This document shows, in pieces, positions 1 through 9,364 of a stretch of 62,344 bases of DNA. The DNA lies in contig JAFYWG010000037.1 of the NCBI GenBank assembly GCA_017558115.1, positions 1 through 62,344 on the forward strand, given 5' to 3'. The DNA comes from Alistipes sp. GTDB taxonomy: Bacteria; Bacteroidota; Bacteroidia; Bacteroidales; Rikenellaceae. Under the pieces are notes generated by a model. It was given only the letters and a program-made list of their open reading frames with translations, did no database searches and was not told the DNA's origin. The stretch's first letter is position 1. Each line of letters opens with the position of its first letter. The translations under genes and the position numbers were made by a program.

Positions 1-263
<263 letters not shown>

Positions 264-264
<1 letters not shown>

Positions 265-388
265 TTTCGCGTGATAGCGGCGCATCTGCGACGCTTCAAT
301 CAAAGCCACCAATGGGACGTACGTCAAGTACTACCCATCGGTGGCTTTTTCATGTCAGCGCCACATCTGCACCACTCTGACGCGAAAT
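264..388 (+). repeat. Palindromic intergenic element, copy R1
   Basis: This 125-bp element starts inside the gap stop codon. Outer arms ATTTCGCGT (264-272) and ACGCGAAAT (380-388) pair. They enclose the conserved unpaired GAT/CTG positions, a second imperfect stem, and a core hairpin with stem 302-310/340-348 and ATGGG/CCCAT (312-316/334-338). One A311-C339 mismatch separates the two core stems. The loop carries two GTAC tetramers (319-322, 328-331) that can pair. A T run (346-350) follows the core, so read from gap it could also act as a terminator. Orientation is given relative to the upstream gene. Confidence 0.9.
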
Positions 389-390
389 AA

Positions 391-452
391 CTTATCGCTA
401 ATGGAGGTGTCTGCGTAATTCCCAGTGGCTATTTTCATGTCAGCGCCATCTG
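391..452 (+). repeat. Decayed fragment of the palindromic element
   Basis: The stretch GGCTATTTTCATGTCAGCG followed by CCATCTG (427-452) reproduces the 3' arm of copies R1 and R6. The preceding bases keep only traces of the 5' arm. It looks like a second, tandem copy next to R1 that has lost its core hairpin. Confidence 0.6.
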
Positions 453-516
453 TTTGTCAGTTTGTCTGCTTATCCGCTTGCCCGCTTGTCTGTTTGTCCG
501 CTTGTCCTCGGACAAA
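451..516. repeat. Octamer tandem repeat (GYTTGTCY)n
   Basis: About eight imperfect units of an 8-base repeat (GTTTGTCT, GCTTGTCC and similar) fill the gap before the convergent GNAT gene. The same octamer or its complement recurs at 29872-29925 and 29991-30049. It has no coding support. Confidence 0.7.
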
Positions 517-525
517 CACTTGCCG

Positions 526-1530
526 CTATAATCTCATGTAAATCAATGGAAATGGGCGACCCTGCTCGTCGCACTCCGTGCGCTTGTATGCCCTAAATCC
601 CATCCTCTTGTAAAACTCTACTGCCGAGGGGTTTTGCTCGTTAACCGTGACCTCCTCAATGCCCATATTCTCTATGCCATGCTGCACCATATTGCTGCCT
701 ATGCCGCAGCCGAAGTGCGTGGGGTTCACAAACAGCATCTCCAACATGCCATTCTCCACACCCATAAATGCTACGGGCATGTTATGCCCATCCTCAGTTA
801 CTACGAGGTGCTCGACGCCACCCAATGCCATAGGCACATAGCCTCGTATTTCGCATATATCCTCCTCGCTGAGAAAGTGGTGCGAAGCGCGTACCGAAGC
901 CTCCCATAGTGTGGTGAGTTGCTCGATAAGCTCTGCTGTGCGCTCCTCGACGTGGTGGAGCCTATAGTTGCACCTCTGCAGGTGCCACATCTGGTGGTTG
1001 AAGAAGGGGCGTGTGCCCACTCGTCTAAAGCCAAGCGAGGTGTACAACCTCTCCGCATCAGGGTTTTCATAATCCACGATTAGTCCTACGCATCTATGCC
1101 CTTGGGCAAAGGCGCTATCGCAAAATGCCGACACCAAGGCGCGACCTATGCCCATACCGCGGAACTGGTGCAGTACAGCCACAGAGTCGAGGTAATACTC
1201 GCCCGCCGAGGTCTCGTCCACAATCGTTGGCGTGCGACCAATGCAGTTGCGTAGCGTGGCAAACGTACCCTCGCGCAGGGTGTGGAGCATAGCGCCGTCG
1301 TAGCCAACTATGGCTCCCGCAGCTGCGCCATCCACTTCGGCAATAAGGGCATACTGCCAGCTATACTGCGTAGCCTCGTGGCGTGCAATCTCCGTTAGCA
1401 CCGCCATATACTCCTCGCCGCAGTAGTTGCGTAGTGCCCTCTCGTCGCCAATGGCCATGGCCACAGCCTCAGCAATCACTGCGGCATCTTCGCGCACAGC
1501 CTTGCGTACGATAATCGTTTTACTCTCCAT
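526..1530 (-). CDS. Protein with two GNAT acetyltransferase domains
   Basis: 334 residues containing two acyl-CoA N-acyltransferase folds. The first (about 6-165) has the acetyl-CoA loop motif QFRGMGIGRAL. The second (about 190-334) resembles YjaB-type enzymes, with FVNPTHFGCGIGSNMV and the terminal NPSAVEFYKRMGFR motif typical of GNAT beta-6/alpha-4. Substrates cannot be told from sequence; a protein N-terminus or small amine is possible. A single GNAT is usually 140-180 residues, so this is a tandem fusion. It is monocistronic and convergent with gap. A good -7 box (1535-1542) lies only four bases upstream of the ATG, implying a leaderless message. Confidence 0.85.
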   Translation of the reverse strand: MESKTIIVRKAVREDAAVIAEAVAMAIGDERALRNYCGEEYMAVLTEIARHEATQYSWQYALIAEVDGAAAGAIVGYDGAMLHTLREGTFATLRNCIGRTPTIVDETSAGEYYLDSVAVLHQFRGMGIGRALVSAFCDSAFAQGHRCVGLIVDYENPDAERLYTSLGFRRVGTRPFFNHQMWHLQRCNYRLHHVEERTAELIEQLTTLWEASVRASHHFLSEEDICEIRGYVPMALGGVEHLVVTEDGHNMPVAFMGVENGMLEMLFVNPTHFGCGIGSNMVQHGIENMGIEEVTVNEQNPSAVEFYKRMGFRAYKRTECDEQGRPFPLIYMRL

Positions 1531-1534
1531 AGCA

Positions 1535-1542
1535 CAAAGTTA
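1535..1542 (-). promoter_or_regulatory. Bacteroidetes -7 box TAACTTTG for the double GNAT gene
   Basis: An exact TAnnTTTG match on the minus strand. With the usual 6-7 base spacing, transcription would begin at about 1528-1530, that is at the ATG itself. Confidence 0.6.
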
Positions 1543-1567
1543 CAAATTTATCACTATAAATATAGTA

Positions 1568-1600
1568 AATAGGCTGTCCAAATACGTTGAACAGCCTATC
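1568..1600 (-). terminator. Hairpin after the leuS/FNT transcript
   Basis: ATAGGCTGT (1569-1577) pairs with ACAGCCTAT (1591-1599), just past the stop of the FNT gene. On the minus strand it is followed by an A/T-rich but not pure T tract, so the terminator is of moderate quality. Confidence 0.55.
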
Positions 1601-1607
1601 TTGCTTA

Positions 1608-2231
1608 TTACTTAGTCTCGAACTTGTCGCCCATGCACCAGCGGGGGAGGTTACAGCCGATGTAGTTGCCAATGACTGACCACACCCATGCCATAATCAT
1701 CCAGCCTGCGAACTTGCCGTGTAGTATCGCCACGCAGTAGTAGAAGGCATCGGCGATGCTGTGGGGTAGTCCGCACATGATAAATACGGGTACGCCATAT
1801 AGCAGCGGGAAGTAGGTGCCATTGCGCACGCCATGTAGTGCCATCGTAACGATAACACCCGTACCTATAGAGGTGATAGCGATGCGCCATGATGCTGTCT
1901 CGCGGGCCACCATAACAGCGTCGAGCGTAGCCATGGCATTCTCATTGATGGTGGAGTATGCTATAGCGGCCATGACCATACAGCCCAGAGCATTGAACAA
2001 CACCATAGGGATAAGCTGTAGCGACTCCTTGTATGGCAGATATCCCGCCTTACCCGTAAAGAGCAGAGCCTTACTTACGCTTACGGACATAAGACCGAAG
2101 GCGAAGAGCACAGCACCGCCCAGCTCTCCGAAGCCACGACCCTCGTCCAAGCCACCAACATGCAGGAATACGAGTCCGGCAATGCCGATCAGAAGACCGG
2201 CAAATACCGACTGCGAAAAGAACTGCCTCAT
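1608..2231 (-). CDS. Formate/nitrite transporter (FNT) family channel
   Basis: 207 residues, almost wholly hydrophobic, with about six membrane segments. FNT hallmarks are present in order: the LLIGIAGLVFL first helix, LGGAVLFAFGLM, ALLFTGKAG (the LFT loop of FocA), GLPHSIADA carrying the central His of the FocA pore, and GNYIGCNL in the last helix. It would pass small monovalent anions (formate, nitrite, acetate or hydrosulfide) across the inner membrane as a pentamer. It is shorter than FocA (about 280) because the termini are trimmed. The ATG overlaps the leuS stop (TAATG), so translation is coupled to leuS. The substrate is unknown. Confidence 0.75.
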   Translation of the reverse strand: MRQFFSQSVFAGLLIGIAGLVFLHVGGLDEGRGFGELGGAVLFAFGLMSVSVSKALLFTGKAGYLPYKESLQLIPMVLFNALGCMVMAAIAYSTINENAMATLDAVMVARETASWRIAITSIGTGVIVTMALHGVRNGTYFPLLYGVPVFIMCGLPHSIADAFYYCVAILHGKFAGWMIMAWVWSVIGNYIGCNLPRWCMGDKFETK

Positions 2232-4987
2232 TACATTACGATGTTGATGATCTTGCCCTTAACCACAATGATCTTCTTAGGCTGCTTGCCCTCGAGCCAC
2301 TTCTGTGCACCCTCGGTAGTGACGATATGTGCCACGATATCCTCCTGTGAGAGGTCGAGAGCGTACTCCTGCTTGAAGCGGAGCTTGCCGTTGATCATTA
2401 CGGGGTACTCGAATGAGTTTTCCACGAGATACTCGGGGCAGAACTTGGGGAATGCGGCGTCGCAAACTGTAGTCTCGTGACCGAGCACGTGCCACAACTC
2501 CTCAGCGATATGGGGCGCGAAGGGTGCGATAAGTGCTGTCAAAGGCTCCAAAATCTCGCGCTTAGAGCAGTCGCCAAGCTCGTTGAGGCAGATCATAAAT
2601 GCCGCAACAGAGGTGTTGAACGAGAAGTTTTCGATATCCTCGCTTACCTTCTTGATTGTCTTATGGAGAACCTTGAGCTCTGCGGGTGTAGCCTTCTCGT
2701 CGTTTACCAGCAACACGCCATCGCGCGAGTAGAACTTAGCCCAGAAGCGGCGCAAGAACTTGTGTACGCCGTCGATGCCGTTAGTATCCCAGGGCTTAGA
2801 CTGCTCCAAAGGACCGAGGAACATTTCGTACATACGCAACGTGTCGGCGCCATAGGCCTCGACGATGTAGTCGGGGTTAACGACGTTGAACATAGACTTA
2901 GACATCTTCTCCACAGCCCAGCCGCAGATATACTTGCCATCTTCCAATACAAACTCTGCATCCTTAAACTCGGGGCGCCATGCGCGGAAGGCGTCGAGGT
3001 CGAGTACATCGTTCTTAACGATGTTAACGTCTACGTGAATCTCCTGAGTCTGATAGTTATCCTTAAGGCCGAGCGATACGAACTGGTTTGTGCCCACGAT
3101 GCGGTACACGAAGTTCGAGCGACCCTGAATCATACCCTGATTAACAAGCTTCTTGAAGGGCTCCGACTCGCACACGTAGCCCAAGTCGTAGAGGAACATG
3201 TTCCAGAAGCGTGAGTACATGAGGTGACCTGTAGCGTGCTCGATACCACCCACGTAGAGGTCTACATTGCGCCAGTAGTCGTTAGCCTCCTTACCTACAA
3301 GACCCTCGCGGTTGTGGGGATCCATATAGCGGAGGTAGTATGCTGAAGAGCCTGCGAAGCCTGGCATTGTAGAGAGCTCATAGGGGTAGCCCTCGGCTGT
3401 GTGCCACTTCTCCACGCGTGCCAAAGGTGGCTCACCCTCCTCGGTAGGACCAAAGTTCTCAATAGGGGGCAATGTGAGAGGCAACTGCTCATCTGCTACG
3501 CGGTAAGCTACATCGTTTTTGTAGTAGATAGGGAAGGGCTCACCCCAGTAGCGCTGGCGCGAGAAGATAGCATCGCGCAAGCGGTAGTTGATAAGCTTCT
3601 TACCCAAGCCGCGGCGCTCTACCTCCTCGAACATGAAGTTGATGGCATCCTTAACATCCATGCCATTGATGATGTCGGAGTTGATGACCATGCCCTCCTT
3701 AGCGTCGTACGACTCAACCTCGAGGTTACCACCCTCAACAACGGGGATGATCTCGATGCCGAAGTGGCGTGCAAAGGCGTAGTCACGTGAGTCGTGCGCA
3801 GGAACAGCCATGATAGCACCTGTACCGTAGCCCGCCAATACGTAGTCTGATATATAAATAGGTATCTCGCGACCAGAGAATGGGTTGATAGCATATGAAC
3901 CAGTCTTCACACCACTAACACGCTTGGTGTCGGCGATACGCTCACGCTCCGAGCGACGCTTTGTCTCAGCGATATATGCCTCTACAGCCTCGCGGTTCTC
4001 GTCGGTTGTAAGCTCCGCTACCCACTCGTGCTCAGGGGCGATAACCATGAACGTAACGCCATAGATAGTGTCGGGGCGTGTGGTGAAAATCTCGAGCTTA
4101 CGCTCCGAGCCCTTAACATCGAAGAATACCTGTGCACCTACCGAGCGGCCAATCCAATTGCGCTGAATCTCCTTCAACGACTCGCTCCACTCAAGTTTCT
4201 CAAGGCCATCGAGCATGCGCTGTGCATATGCTGTTACGCGCAACAGCCACTGCTTCATGCGCTTCTGCTCCACGGGGTGACCACCACGCACCGAGAGACC
4301 CTCCTTAACCTCGTCGTTAGCGAGCACGGTGCCGAGGGCGGGACACCAGTTTACCATCGTGTCGGCACGGAACGCAAGACGGTAGTTCTGCAACACCTGC
4401 TCGCGCTCTGCCTCGCTCATATCCTTCCACTGCTGGGCGGTAAATGTGAGGTGCTGAGTCTCTGCGGCGTCGATGCCTGCGCTACCCTCAGCCTCGAAGT
4501 GCGCTACGAGGACTGTGATAGGCTCTGCCTTCTGGCTCTTATTGTTGTACCAGTGGTCGAACATTTTGAGGAATGCCCACTGTGTCCAGTGGTAGTAGTC
4601 GGGCTCGCATGTGCGCACCTCGCGTGACCAGTCGTACGAGAAGCCAATCTTGTCGAGCTGCGAGCGGTAGCGTGCGATGTTCTCCTCGGTGGTAACCGCA
4701 GGGTGCTGACCTGTCTGGATTGCATACTGCTCTGCGGGGAGACCGAAGGCGTCGTAACCCATGGGGTGAAGCACGTTGAAGCCACTCTGACGCTTATAAC
4801 GTGAGTAGATGTCCGATGCGATGTAACCGAGTGGGTGACCTACGTGGAGACCCGCACCCGATGGGTAGGGGAACATATCCAACACGTAGAACTTGGGGCG
4901 TGAAGCATCTACATCTACCTTGTAGGTGCCCTCCTCTTGCCATTTTTTCTGCCATTTAGGCTCTATGGCTCTGAAATCGTATTCCAT
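2231..4987 (-). CDS. leuS: Leucyl-tRNA synthetase
   Basis: 918 residues, full length for a bacterial LeuRS. It charges tRNA-Leu with leucine in the cytosol. It starts [16 protein letters not shown], has the class I HIGH motif as HVGHPLGY near residue 50, a CP1 editing domain including [12 protein letters not shown] near residue 305, and the KMSKS loop ([10 protein letters not shown]) near residue 690, followed by the anticodon-binding and C-terminal domains. It lies 42 bases downstream of the Hsp15-like gene and shares its stop with the start of the FNT gene, so it appears to be part of the long dcw transcript. Confidence 0.98.
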   Translation of the reverse strand: MEYDFRAIEPKWQKKWQEEGTYKVDVDASRPKFYVLDMFPYPSGAGLHVGHPLGYIASDIYSRYKRQSGFNVLHPMGYDAFGLPAEQYAIQTGQHPAVTTEENIARYRSQLDKIGFSYDWSREVRTCEPDYYHWTQWAFLKMFDHWYNNKSQKAEPITVLVAHFEAEGSAGIDAAETQHLTFTAQQWKDMSEAEREQVLQNYRLAFRADTMVNWCPALGTVLANDEVKEGLSVRGGHPVEQKRMKQWLLRVTAYAQRMLDGLEKLEWSESLKEIQRNWIGRSVGAQVFFDVKGSERKLEIFTTRPDTIYGVTFMVIAPEHEWVAELTTDENREAVEAYIAETKRRSERERIADTKRVSGVKTGSYAINPFSGREIPIYISDYVLAGYGTGAIMAVPAHDSRDYAFARHFGIEIIPVVEGGNLEVESYDAKEGMVINSDIINGMDVKDAINFMFEEVERRGLGKKLINYRLRDAIFSRQRYWGEPFPIYYKNDVAYRVADEQLPLTLPPIENFGPTEEGEPPLARVEKWHTAEGYPYELSTMPGFAGSSAYYLRYMDPHNREGLVGKEANDYWRNVDLYVGGIEHATGHLMYSRFWNMFLYDLGYVCESEPFKKLVNQGMIQGRSNFVYRIVGTNQFVSLGLKDNYQTQEIHVDVNIVKNDVLDLDAFRAWRPEFKDAEFVLEDGKYICGWAVEKMSKSMFNVVNPDYIVEAYGADTLRMYEMFLGPLEQSKPWDTNGIDGVHKFLRRFWAKFYSRDGVLLVNDEKATPAELKVLHKTIKKVSEDIENFSFNTSVAAFMICLNELGDCSKREILEPLTALIAPFAPHIAEELWHVLGHETTVCDAAFPKFCPEYLVENSFEYPVMINGKLRFKQEYALDLSQEDIVAHIVTTEGAQKWLEGKQPKKIIVVKGKIINIVM

Positions 4988-5029
4988 AAATCGTTATATT
5001 TTAATTTGTTGTTATTGTCGTAGTAAAGT

Positions 5030-5449
5030 TTAATCCTCGTCATCCTCCATATCGGCGTCGGCGTCGTAGAAGAAGCCATCCATCAGTGCGTCGATGTTGC
5101 GCCTATCCTTCTTCGTGGGGCGTCCCATGCCGCGCTCGCGGAAGACGAAGATGGTCTCGTGGGGTACGTTGAGCTTGTCTAACTCCTCCTGTGGTGTGCA
5201 GTTGAGGCAGTACATGGGCACATTCTTCGCGGGCTGGCGACTCGACACGAGGTCGAGTACCTTGTAGCTGTAATGCACACGCTCGCGACGTACCGATATC
5301 ATATCGCCCACCTTGACCTCGCGTGAGGGCTTGGCATAGGCGTCGTTTACCAATACGCGATTTTGGCGTATGGCATCTGCGGCATCGCTACGTGTCTTAA
5401 AGACGCGCACGGCCCACAGATACTTATCCAATCTTATAACGTCACTCAT
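5030..5449 (-). CDS. S4-domain RNA-binding protein, Hsp15/HslR-like
   Basis: 139 residues. An S4 fold occupies about residues 6-55 (RLDKYLWAVRVFKTRSDA, then NRVLVNDAYAKPSREVKVGD), the arrangement of Hsp15, which binds stalled 50S subunits carrying peptidyl-tRNA. Residues 100-125 are basic (RERGMGRPTKKDRR) and the tail is strongly acidic (DADADMEDDED). The start codon lies inside the end of ftsW (8-base overlap), indicating translational coupling. The role in ribosome quality control is inferred from family membership. Confidence 0.85.
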   Translation of the reverse strand: MSDVIRLDKYLWAVRVFKTRSDAADAIRQNRVLVNDAYAKPSREVKVGDMISVRRERVHYSYKVLDLVSSRQPAKNVPMYCLNCTPQEELDKLNVPHETIFVFRERGMGRPTKKDRRNIDALMDGFFYDADADMEDDED

Positions 5450-6713
5450 CTTTTTTACTCTCTTTGTTTAATCTCTCTTGTTCGTTTGTGCGGCTTACGC
5501 TGAGTATCAGGCCAAAGGCTATGGCGGTAAATAGCAGCGACGATCCTCCGCGCGATACGAGTGGGAGGTTCTGTCCCGTCTCGGGTAGGATGTTCACCTG
5601 CACGAGTATGTGTAAGAGCGCCTGACACGTTATGAGTAGTCCGAGGCCTGCAGCCATAAGCGTTGCAAAGGGTGTCGTAGCGCGACGACATATCTCTATT
5701 GCGCGGAATGTTATCCATAAGTATAGCAGCATGAGTATCAGTGCCGCCACGATGCCATACTCCGAGGTGAAGAACGAGAAGGCGTAGTCGCTCTCGGGGT
5801 GGATGATAGCGGCACGCGAGGCGCTATGTCCCGCACCCTTACCCACGATGCCACCCTCGTGTATCGCAATCATTGCACGCTCGGTATCCGAGAACTCATA
5901 TACTGCATCATGCTTGCCATCAACCCATGTGTTTATCCACTGCGAGAAGCGTCCTCCCGCCGTGTCGCCACGTCCCACGCCTGCCAACGACATCGTTGCG
6001 ATGCCGAGTATACCTACGGCCGAGGTTATCATGACAAACTTCATAAGCTCGCGCAGCGATACGCGACCTATGTATAGCATAAGCAGCGAGGTGGAGAAGA
6101 TAAGCACTGCCGTTGAGGTGTGCGCAGGGAGAATCACGCCACAGGCAATGGCTATGGGGCCTATCAGTGGCCAGGTGTTCTCCTTCACTATCTTCCATTG
6201 CTCAGGCTCCCTTATGCGCCACGATGTGGGTAGCAGCTTGATGCGGTCTATATCCTTCTGTCGCTTCTCCATGCAGCGTGCCAACATAAGTATGGTAAGC
6301 ACCTTAAGGCCCTCCGAGGGCTGCAACTGGAAGGAGCCGATGGGGAGCCAGCGTGCCGCGCCATTTGTCGTGCTGCCAATGAAGTAGGTGAGCACGGTGA
6401 GGCCCACAAAGAGCCAGAAGAGACTCGGTGTGAAGAAGCGCACGATGGGCGAGTTTATCTTGTGCGTGACAAAGACTATGAGCACGGCTATCACCACGAG
6501 CATAAGCTGCTGGCGTAGTGACTCGGTTGTAGAGAGGTCGGTGGTGATGTCGTAGGCCATCTTCGCCGTTGAGGAGTATACCACGAGAATGGATATGACG
6601 ATGAGCACTGCGAATATTATCCACAGCGTGCGGTCACCCTCCAATATGCGCCTACTGCGTGTTATAGGCTCGTTGGCACTCTCATCCACCTCTTTCTTGC
6701 TCTTAAAAAACAT
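5442..6713 (-). CDS. ftsW: Septal peptidoglycan polymerase of the SEDS family, FtsW
   Basis: 423 residues with about ten membrane helices. SEDS signatures are visible: NGAARWLPIGSFQLQPSE near residue 120, the catalytic-Asp loop HPESDYAFSFFTSEYG near residue 307, and LPLVSRGGSSLL near the C-terminus. FtsW polymerises glycan strands from lipid II with its partner transpeptidase FtsI, encoded upstream in the same operon. Position after murD identifies it as FtsW and not RodA. The short N-terminal cytoplasmic tail is charged (FKSKKEVDESANE). Confidence 0.92.
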   Translation of the reverse strand: MFFKSKKEVDESANEPITRSRRILEGDRTLWIIFAVLIVISILVVYSSTAKMAYDITTDLSTTESLRQQLMLVVIAVLIVFVTHKINSPIVRFFTPSLFWLFVGLTVLTYFIGSTTNGAARWLPIGSFQLQPSEGLKVLTILMLARCMEKRQKDIDRIKLLPTSWRIREPEQWKIVKENTWPLIGPIAIACGVILPAHTSTAVLIFSTSLLMLYIGRVSLRELMKFVMITSAVGILGIATMSLAGVGRGDTAGGRFSQWINTWVDGKHDAVYEFSDTERAMIAIHEGGIVGKGAGHSASRAAIIHPESDYAFSFFTSEYGIVAALILMLLYLWITFRAIEICRRATTPFATLMAAGLGLLITCQALLHILVQVNILPETGQNLPLVSRGGSSLLFTAIAFGLILSVSRTNEQERLNKESKKDE

Positions 6714-6720
6714 CGATTCC

Positions 6721-8085
6721 CTACTTTAATACATTCTCCTTTACCCACTCCTTGAACATGCGGCCACGCTCCTCGTAGTTGCGGAAGAGGTCGAAGCTTG
6801 CACATGCAGGCGATAGAAGCACGGTGTCACCCTCCTTAGCCTCGTCGCGTGCTGCGGCCATAGCCTCCTCGAAGGTGTGGCAGTCACGGATTACTGGCAC
6901 TATGCCCTGGAAGTCGCGCACGAGTTTTGCGTTGTCCACACCCATGCAGATGAGTGCCTTGACCTTGCGGCGTGCAAACTCCTTGATAGGGGTGTAGTCG
7001 TTACCCTTGTCTGTGCCTCCTGCAATCCACACCGTTGGGCGCTTCATGCTCTCCAGGGCGTACCACACGGAGTCAACATTCGTGGCCTTAGAGTCGTTCA
7101 CCCACTGTATGTCGTTTGCTGTGCCTGCGGGCTCGAGGCGGTGCTCCACGGGCGAGAAGTCGTAGATAGAGCGCTTAATCTGCTTGGGCTCGATGCCCGC
7201 AGCGAGCGTAGCAAGTGCCGCCGACATGGCGTTGTAGATGTTGTGCATGCCCTCTATCTGCATCTTGCGTGTGTCGATTGTCACCGACTTCTTACCTACG
7301 GTAGCTGTGAAGGTGTGACCCTCAAGTATAGCATCACCATCGCCGCTGGCAATGGCTGTGTTGATGGCGAAGGGGAGCTGACGTGCGCGTAGCGTGTCGT
7401 CCATCTCAGCGAGCATGTTGTTTGTCTCGTTGTCGTCGGCCGAGTAGATGAAGAAGTCCGAAGCACCCTGATTCTGCGTGATGCGCATCTTCGAGCGTGC
7501 GTAGTTCTCCAACTTGTAGTCGTAGCGGTCGAGGTGGTCGGGTGTGATGTTTGTCAACACGCCGATGTCGGCCTTAAATTTGAAGCAGCCGTCGAGCTGG
7601 AATGAGCTGAGCTCCAACACGTGCCAGAAGTACTTGTCGGTAGCCACGGAGTATGCGAAGCTTTCGCCGATGTTGCCACCCAAAGATACCTTACGGCCCG
7701 CATCGCTCATAATCTTGTAGATGAGCGACGTTGTCGTGGTCTTACCGTTCGAACCTGTGATGCAGATTGTCTTAGCTACGCCCTTGTAGCGACCTGTGAA
7801 CTCTATCTCCGAGATTACGGGGATGCCACGCTCGCGAATCTTTACGACGATGGGCGCTGTGTCGGGAATGCCGGGCGACTTAATCACCTCGTTGGCATCG
7901 AGGATGCGCTCCTCGGTGTGGCCGCCCTCCTCATACTCCACACCCCACTCATCGAGGCGTTCCTTGAACTTGGGGGCAATCTTGCCCATATCTGTTAGGA
8001 AGGTGTCGAAGCCTTTCTTCTTTGCAAGTATTGCTGAGCCGTAGCCCGAGATACCGCCACCCAAAACTACTATCTTACGTTTCAT
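6721..8085 (-). CDS. murD: UDP-N-acetylmuramoylalanine--D-glutamate ligase
   Basis: 454 residues. It adds D-Glu to UDP-MurNAc-L-Ala in the cytosol. It has an N-terminal Rossmann-like UDP-binding domain (IVVLGGGISGYGSAILA), the Mur ligase P-loop GSNGKTTTT at about residues 110-118, NITPDHLDRYD in the central domain, and a C-terminal domain with WIAGGTDKGNDY and LLSPACASFDLF. Seven bases separate it from ftsW and 25 from mraY. Confidence 0.97.
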   Translation of the reverse strand: MKRKIVVLGGGISGYGSAILAKKKGFDTFLTDMGKIAPKFKERLDEWGVEYEEGGHTEERILDANEVIKSPGIPDTAPIVVKIRERGIPVISEIEFTGRYKGVAKTICITGSNGKTTTTSLIYKIMSDAGRKVSLGGNIGESFAYSVATDKYFWHVLELSSFQLDGCFKFKADIGVLTNITPDHLDRYDYKLENYARSKMRITQNQGASDFFIYSADDNETNNMLAEMDDTLRARQLPFAINTAIASGDGDAILEGHTFTATVGKKSVTIDTRKMQIEGMHNIYNAMSAALATLAAGIEPKQIKRSIYDFSPVEHRLEPAGTANDIQWVNDSKATNVDSVWYALESMKRPTVWIAGGTDKGNDYTPIKEFARRKVKALICMGVDNAKLVRDFQGIVPVIRDCHTFEEAMAAARDEAKEGDTVLLSPACASFDLFRNYEERGRMFKEWVKENVLK

Positions 8086-8110
8086 AATGCTCTATATTTG
8101 TTGAGGTCGT

Positions 8111-9349
8111 TTACTGAATCTTCAAAGTTACGAGTGTGAGGGCCGATAGGAGCAACGATATGATGAAGAAGCGCATCATAATCTTGGTCTCGAAGAGGCC
8201 CTTCTTCTGGTAGTGGTGGTGGATGGGCGACATAAGGAATATGCGACGTCCCTCACCATACTTACGCTTGGTATATTTGAAGTATGTTGTCTGTATAATC
8301 ACTGAGAGTGCCTCCACGAGGAATACACCACACAACAGAGGCAACAACAACTCCTTGCGGATGCAGAGGGCAAAGACGGCGATAATGCCACCAATGGTCA
8401 ACGAGCCAGTGTCGCCCATGAATATCTGCGCGGGGAAGGAGTTGTACCACAAGAAGCCCACCAGCGCACCCACAAAGGCTGTGGCGAAGACGATAAGCTC
8501 GGCGCTATCGGGGATATACATGATGTTGAGGTAGTCTGAGTAGATGATATGTCCCGAGAGGTATGCCAAGACGCCGAGCACCATGACGATAGGTATCGAG
8601 ACTCCCGTCAATAGGCCGTCGAGGCCGTCGGTGAGGTTCGCACCATTCGACACGGCGGTGATGATAAATATCGCTACGAGGATGTAGAACAACCAGCCAA
8701 CGGTATCGTTGCCACCGATAAGATCTTTATAGTCGAGCGTAGTATCCTTGAGGAAGGGGATAGAGGTCTCCGTAGCCTTCTTCACCTCCTTCTCCACTAC
8801 GACCTTCTCCTTCACGGTCTTTGTCTTGCCGTTTTCATCCACTACCTCGTACGTTGTTGTTGTCCACTCCTTCTCCTGGATAACTATGTCGCTCGAGAGC
8901 CACATGGTAGTACCTACGATGATGCCCAAGCCTACCTGACCAAAGACCTTGAAGCGGCCATTGAGACCCTCCTTCTTGTGGCGGAAGACCTTGATGTAGT
9001 CGTCCAAGCCACCGATGAAGCCGAGCCATACGGTTGTGATGAGCATAAGCTGTATGTAGACATTCGAGAGGTCGCTAAAGAGCAACACGGGGATGAGCAC
9101 CGCCATGATGATGATGATACCACCCATGGTAGGTGTACCCTTCTTCTGTAGCTGACCCTCGAGACCGAGGTCACGAATATCCTCACCAATCTGCTTGCGG
9201 CGCAGCATGCGGATGACGTACTTGCCGAAGAAGATGGTGATGAGCAACGATAGAATGATTGCTGCACCGGCGCGGAACGAGAGAAAGTTTCCGAGGTCCT
9301 TGCCGGGTAGGTCGGTGTTCTTTAAGTATGAAAAGAGTTCGTATAACAT
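8111..9349 (-). CDS. mraY: Phospho-N-acetylmuramoyl-pentapeptide transferase
   Basis: 412 residues, integral membrane. It makes lipid I by transferring phospho-MurNAc-pentapeptide to undecaprenyl phosphate. Family motifs include [11 protein letters not shown], the acidic [20 protein letters not shown] and the HHHYQ loop ([12 protein letters not shown]). It is longer than E. coli MraY (360) because of a hydrophilic, Lys/Glu/Thr-rich insertion at about residues 150-210 between membrane helices, a feature of Bacteroidetes MraY proteins. It lies in operon with murE upstream and murD downstream. Confidence 0.97.
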   Translation of the reverse strand: MLYELFSYLKNTDLPGKDLGNFLSFRAGAAIILSLLITIFFGKYVIRMLRRKQIGEDIRDLGLEGQLQKKGTPTMGGIIIIMAVLIPVLLFSDLSNVYIQLMLITTVWLGFIGGLDDYIKVFRHKKEGLNGRFKVFGQVGLGIIVGTTMWLSSDIVIQEKEWTTTTYEVVDENGKTKTVKEKVVVEKEVKKATETSIPFLKDTTLDYKDLIGGNDTVGWLFYILVAIFIITAVSNGANLTDGLDGLLTGVSIPIVMVLGVLAYLSGHIIYSDYLNIMYIPDSAELIVFATAFVGALVGFLWYNSFPAQIFMGDTGSLTIGGIIAVFALCIRKELLLPLLCGVFLVEALSVIIQTTYFKYTKRKYGEGRRIFLMSPIHHHYQKKGLFETKIMMRFFIISLLLSALTLVTLKIQ

Positions 9350-9364
9350 TTTGTTCGGGTTGTG

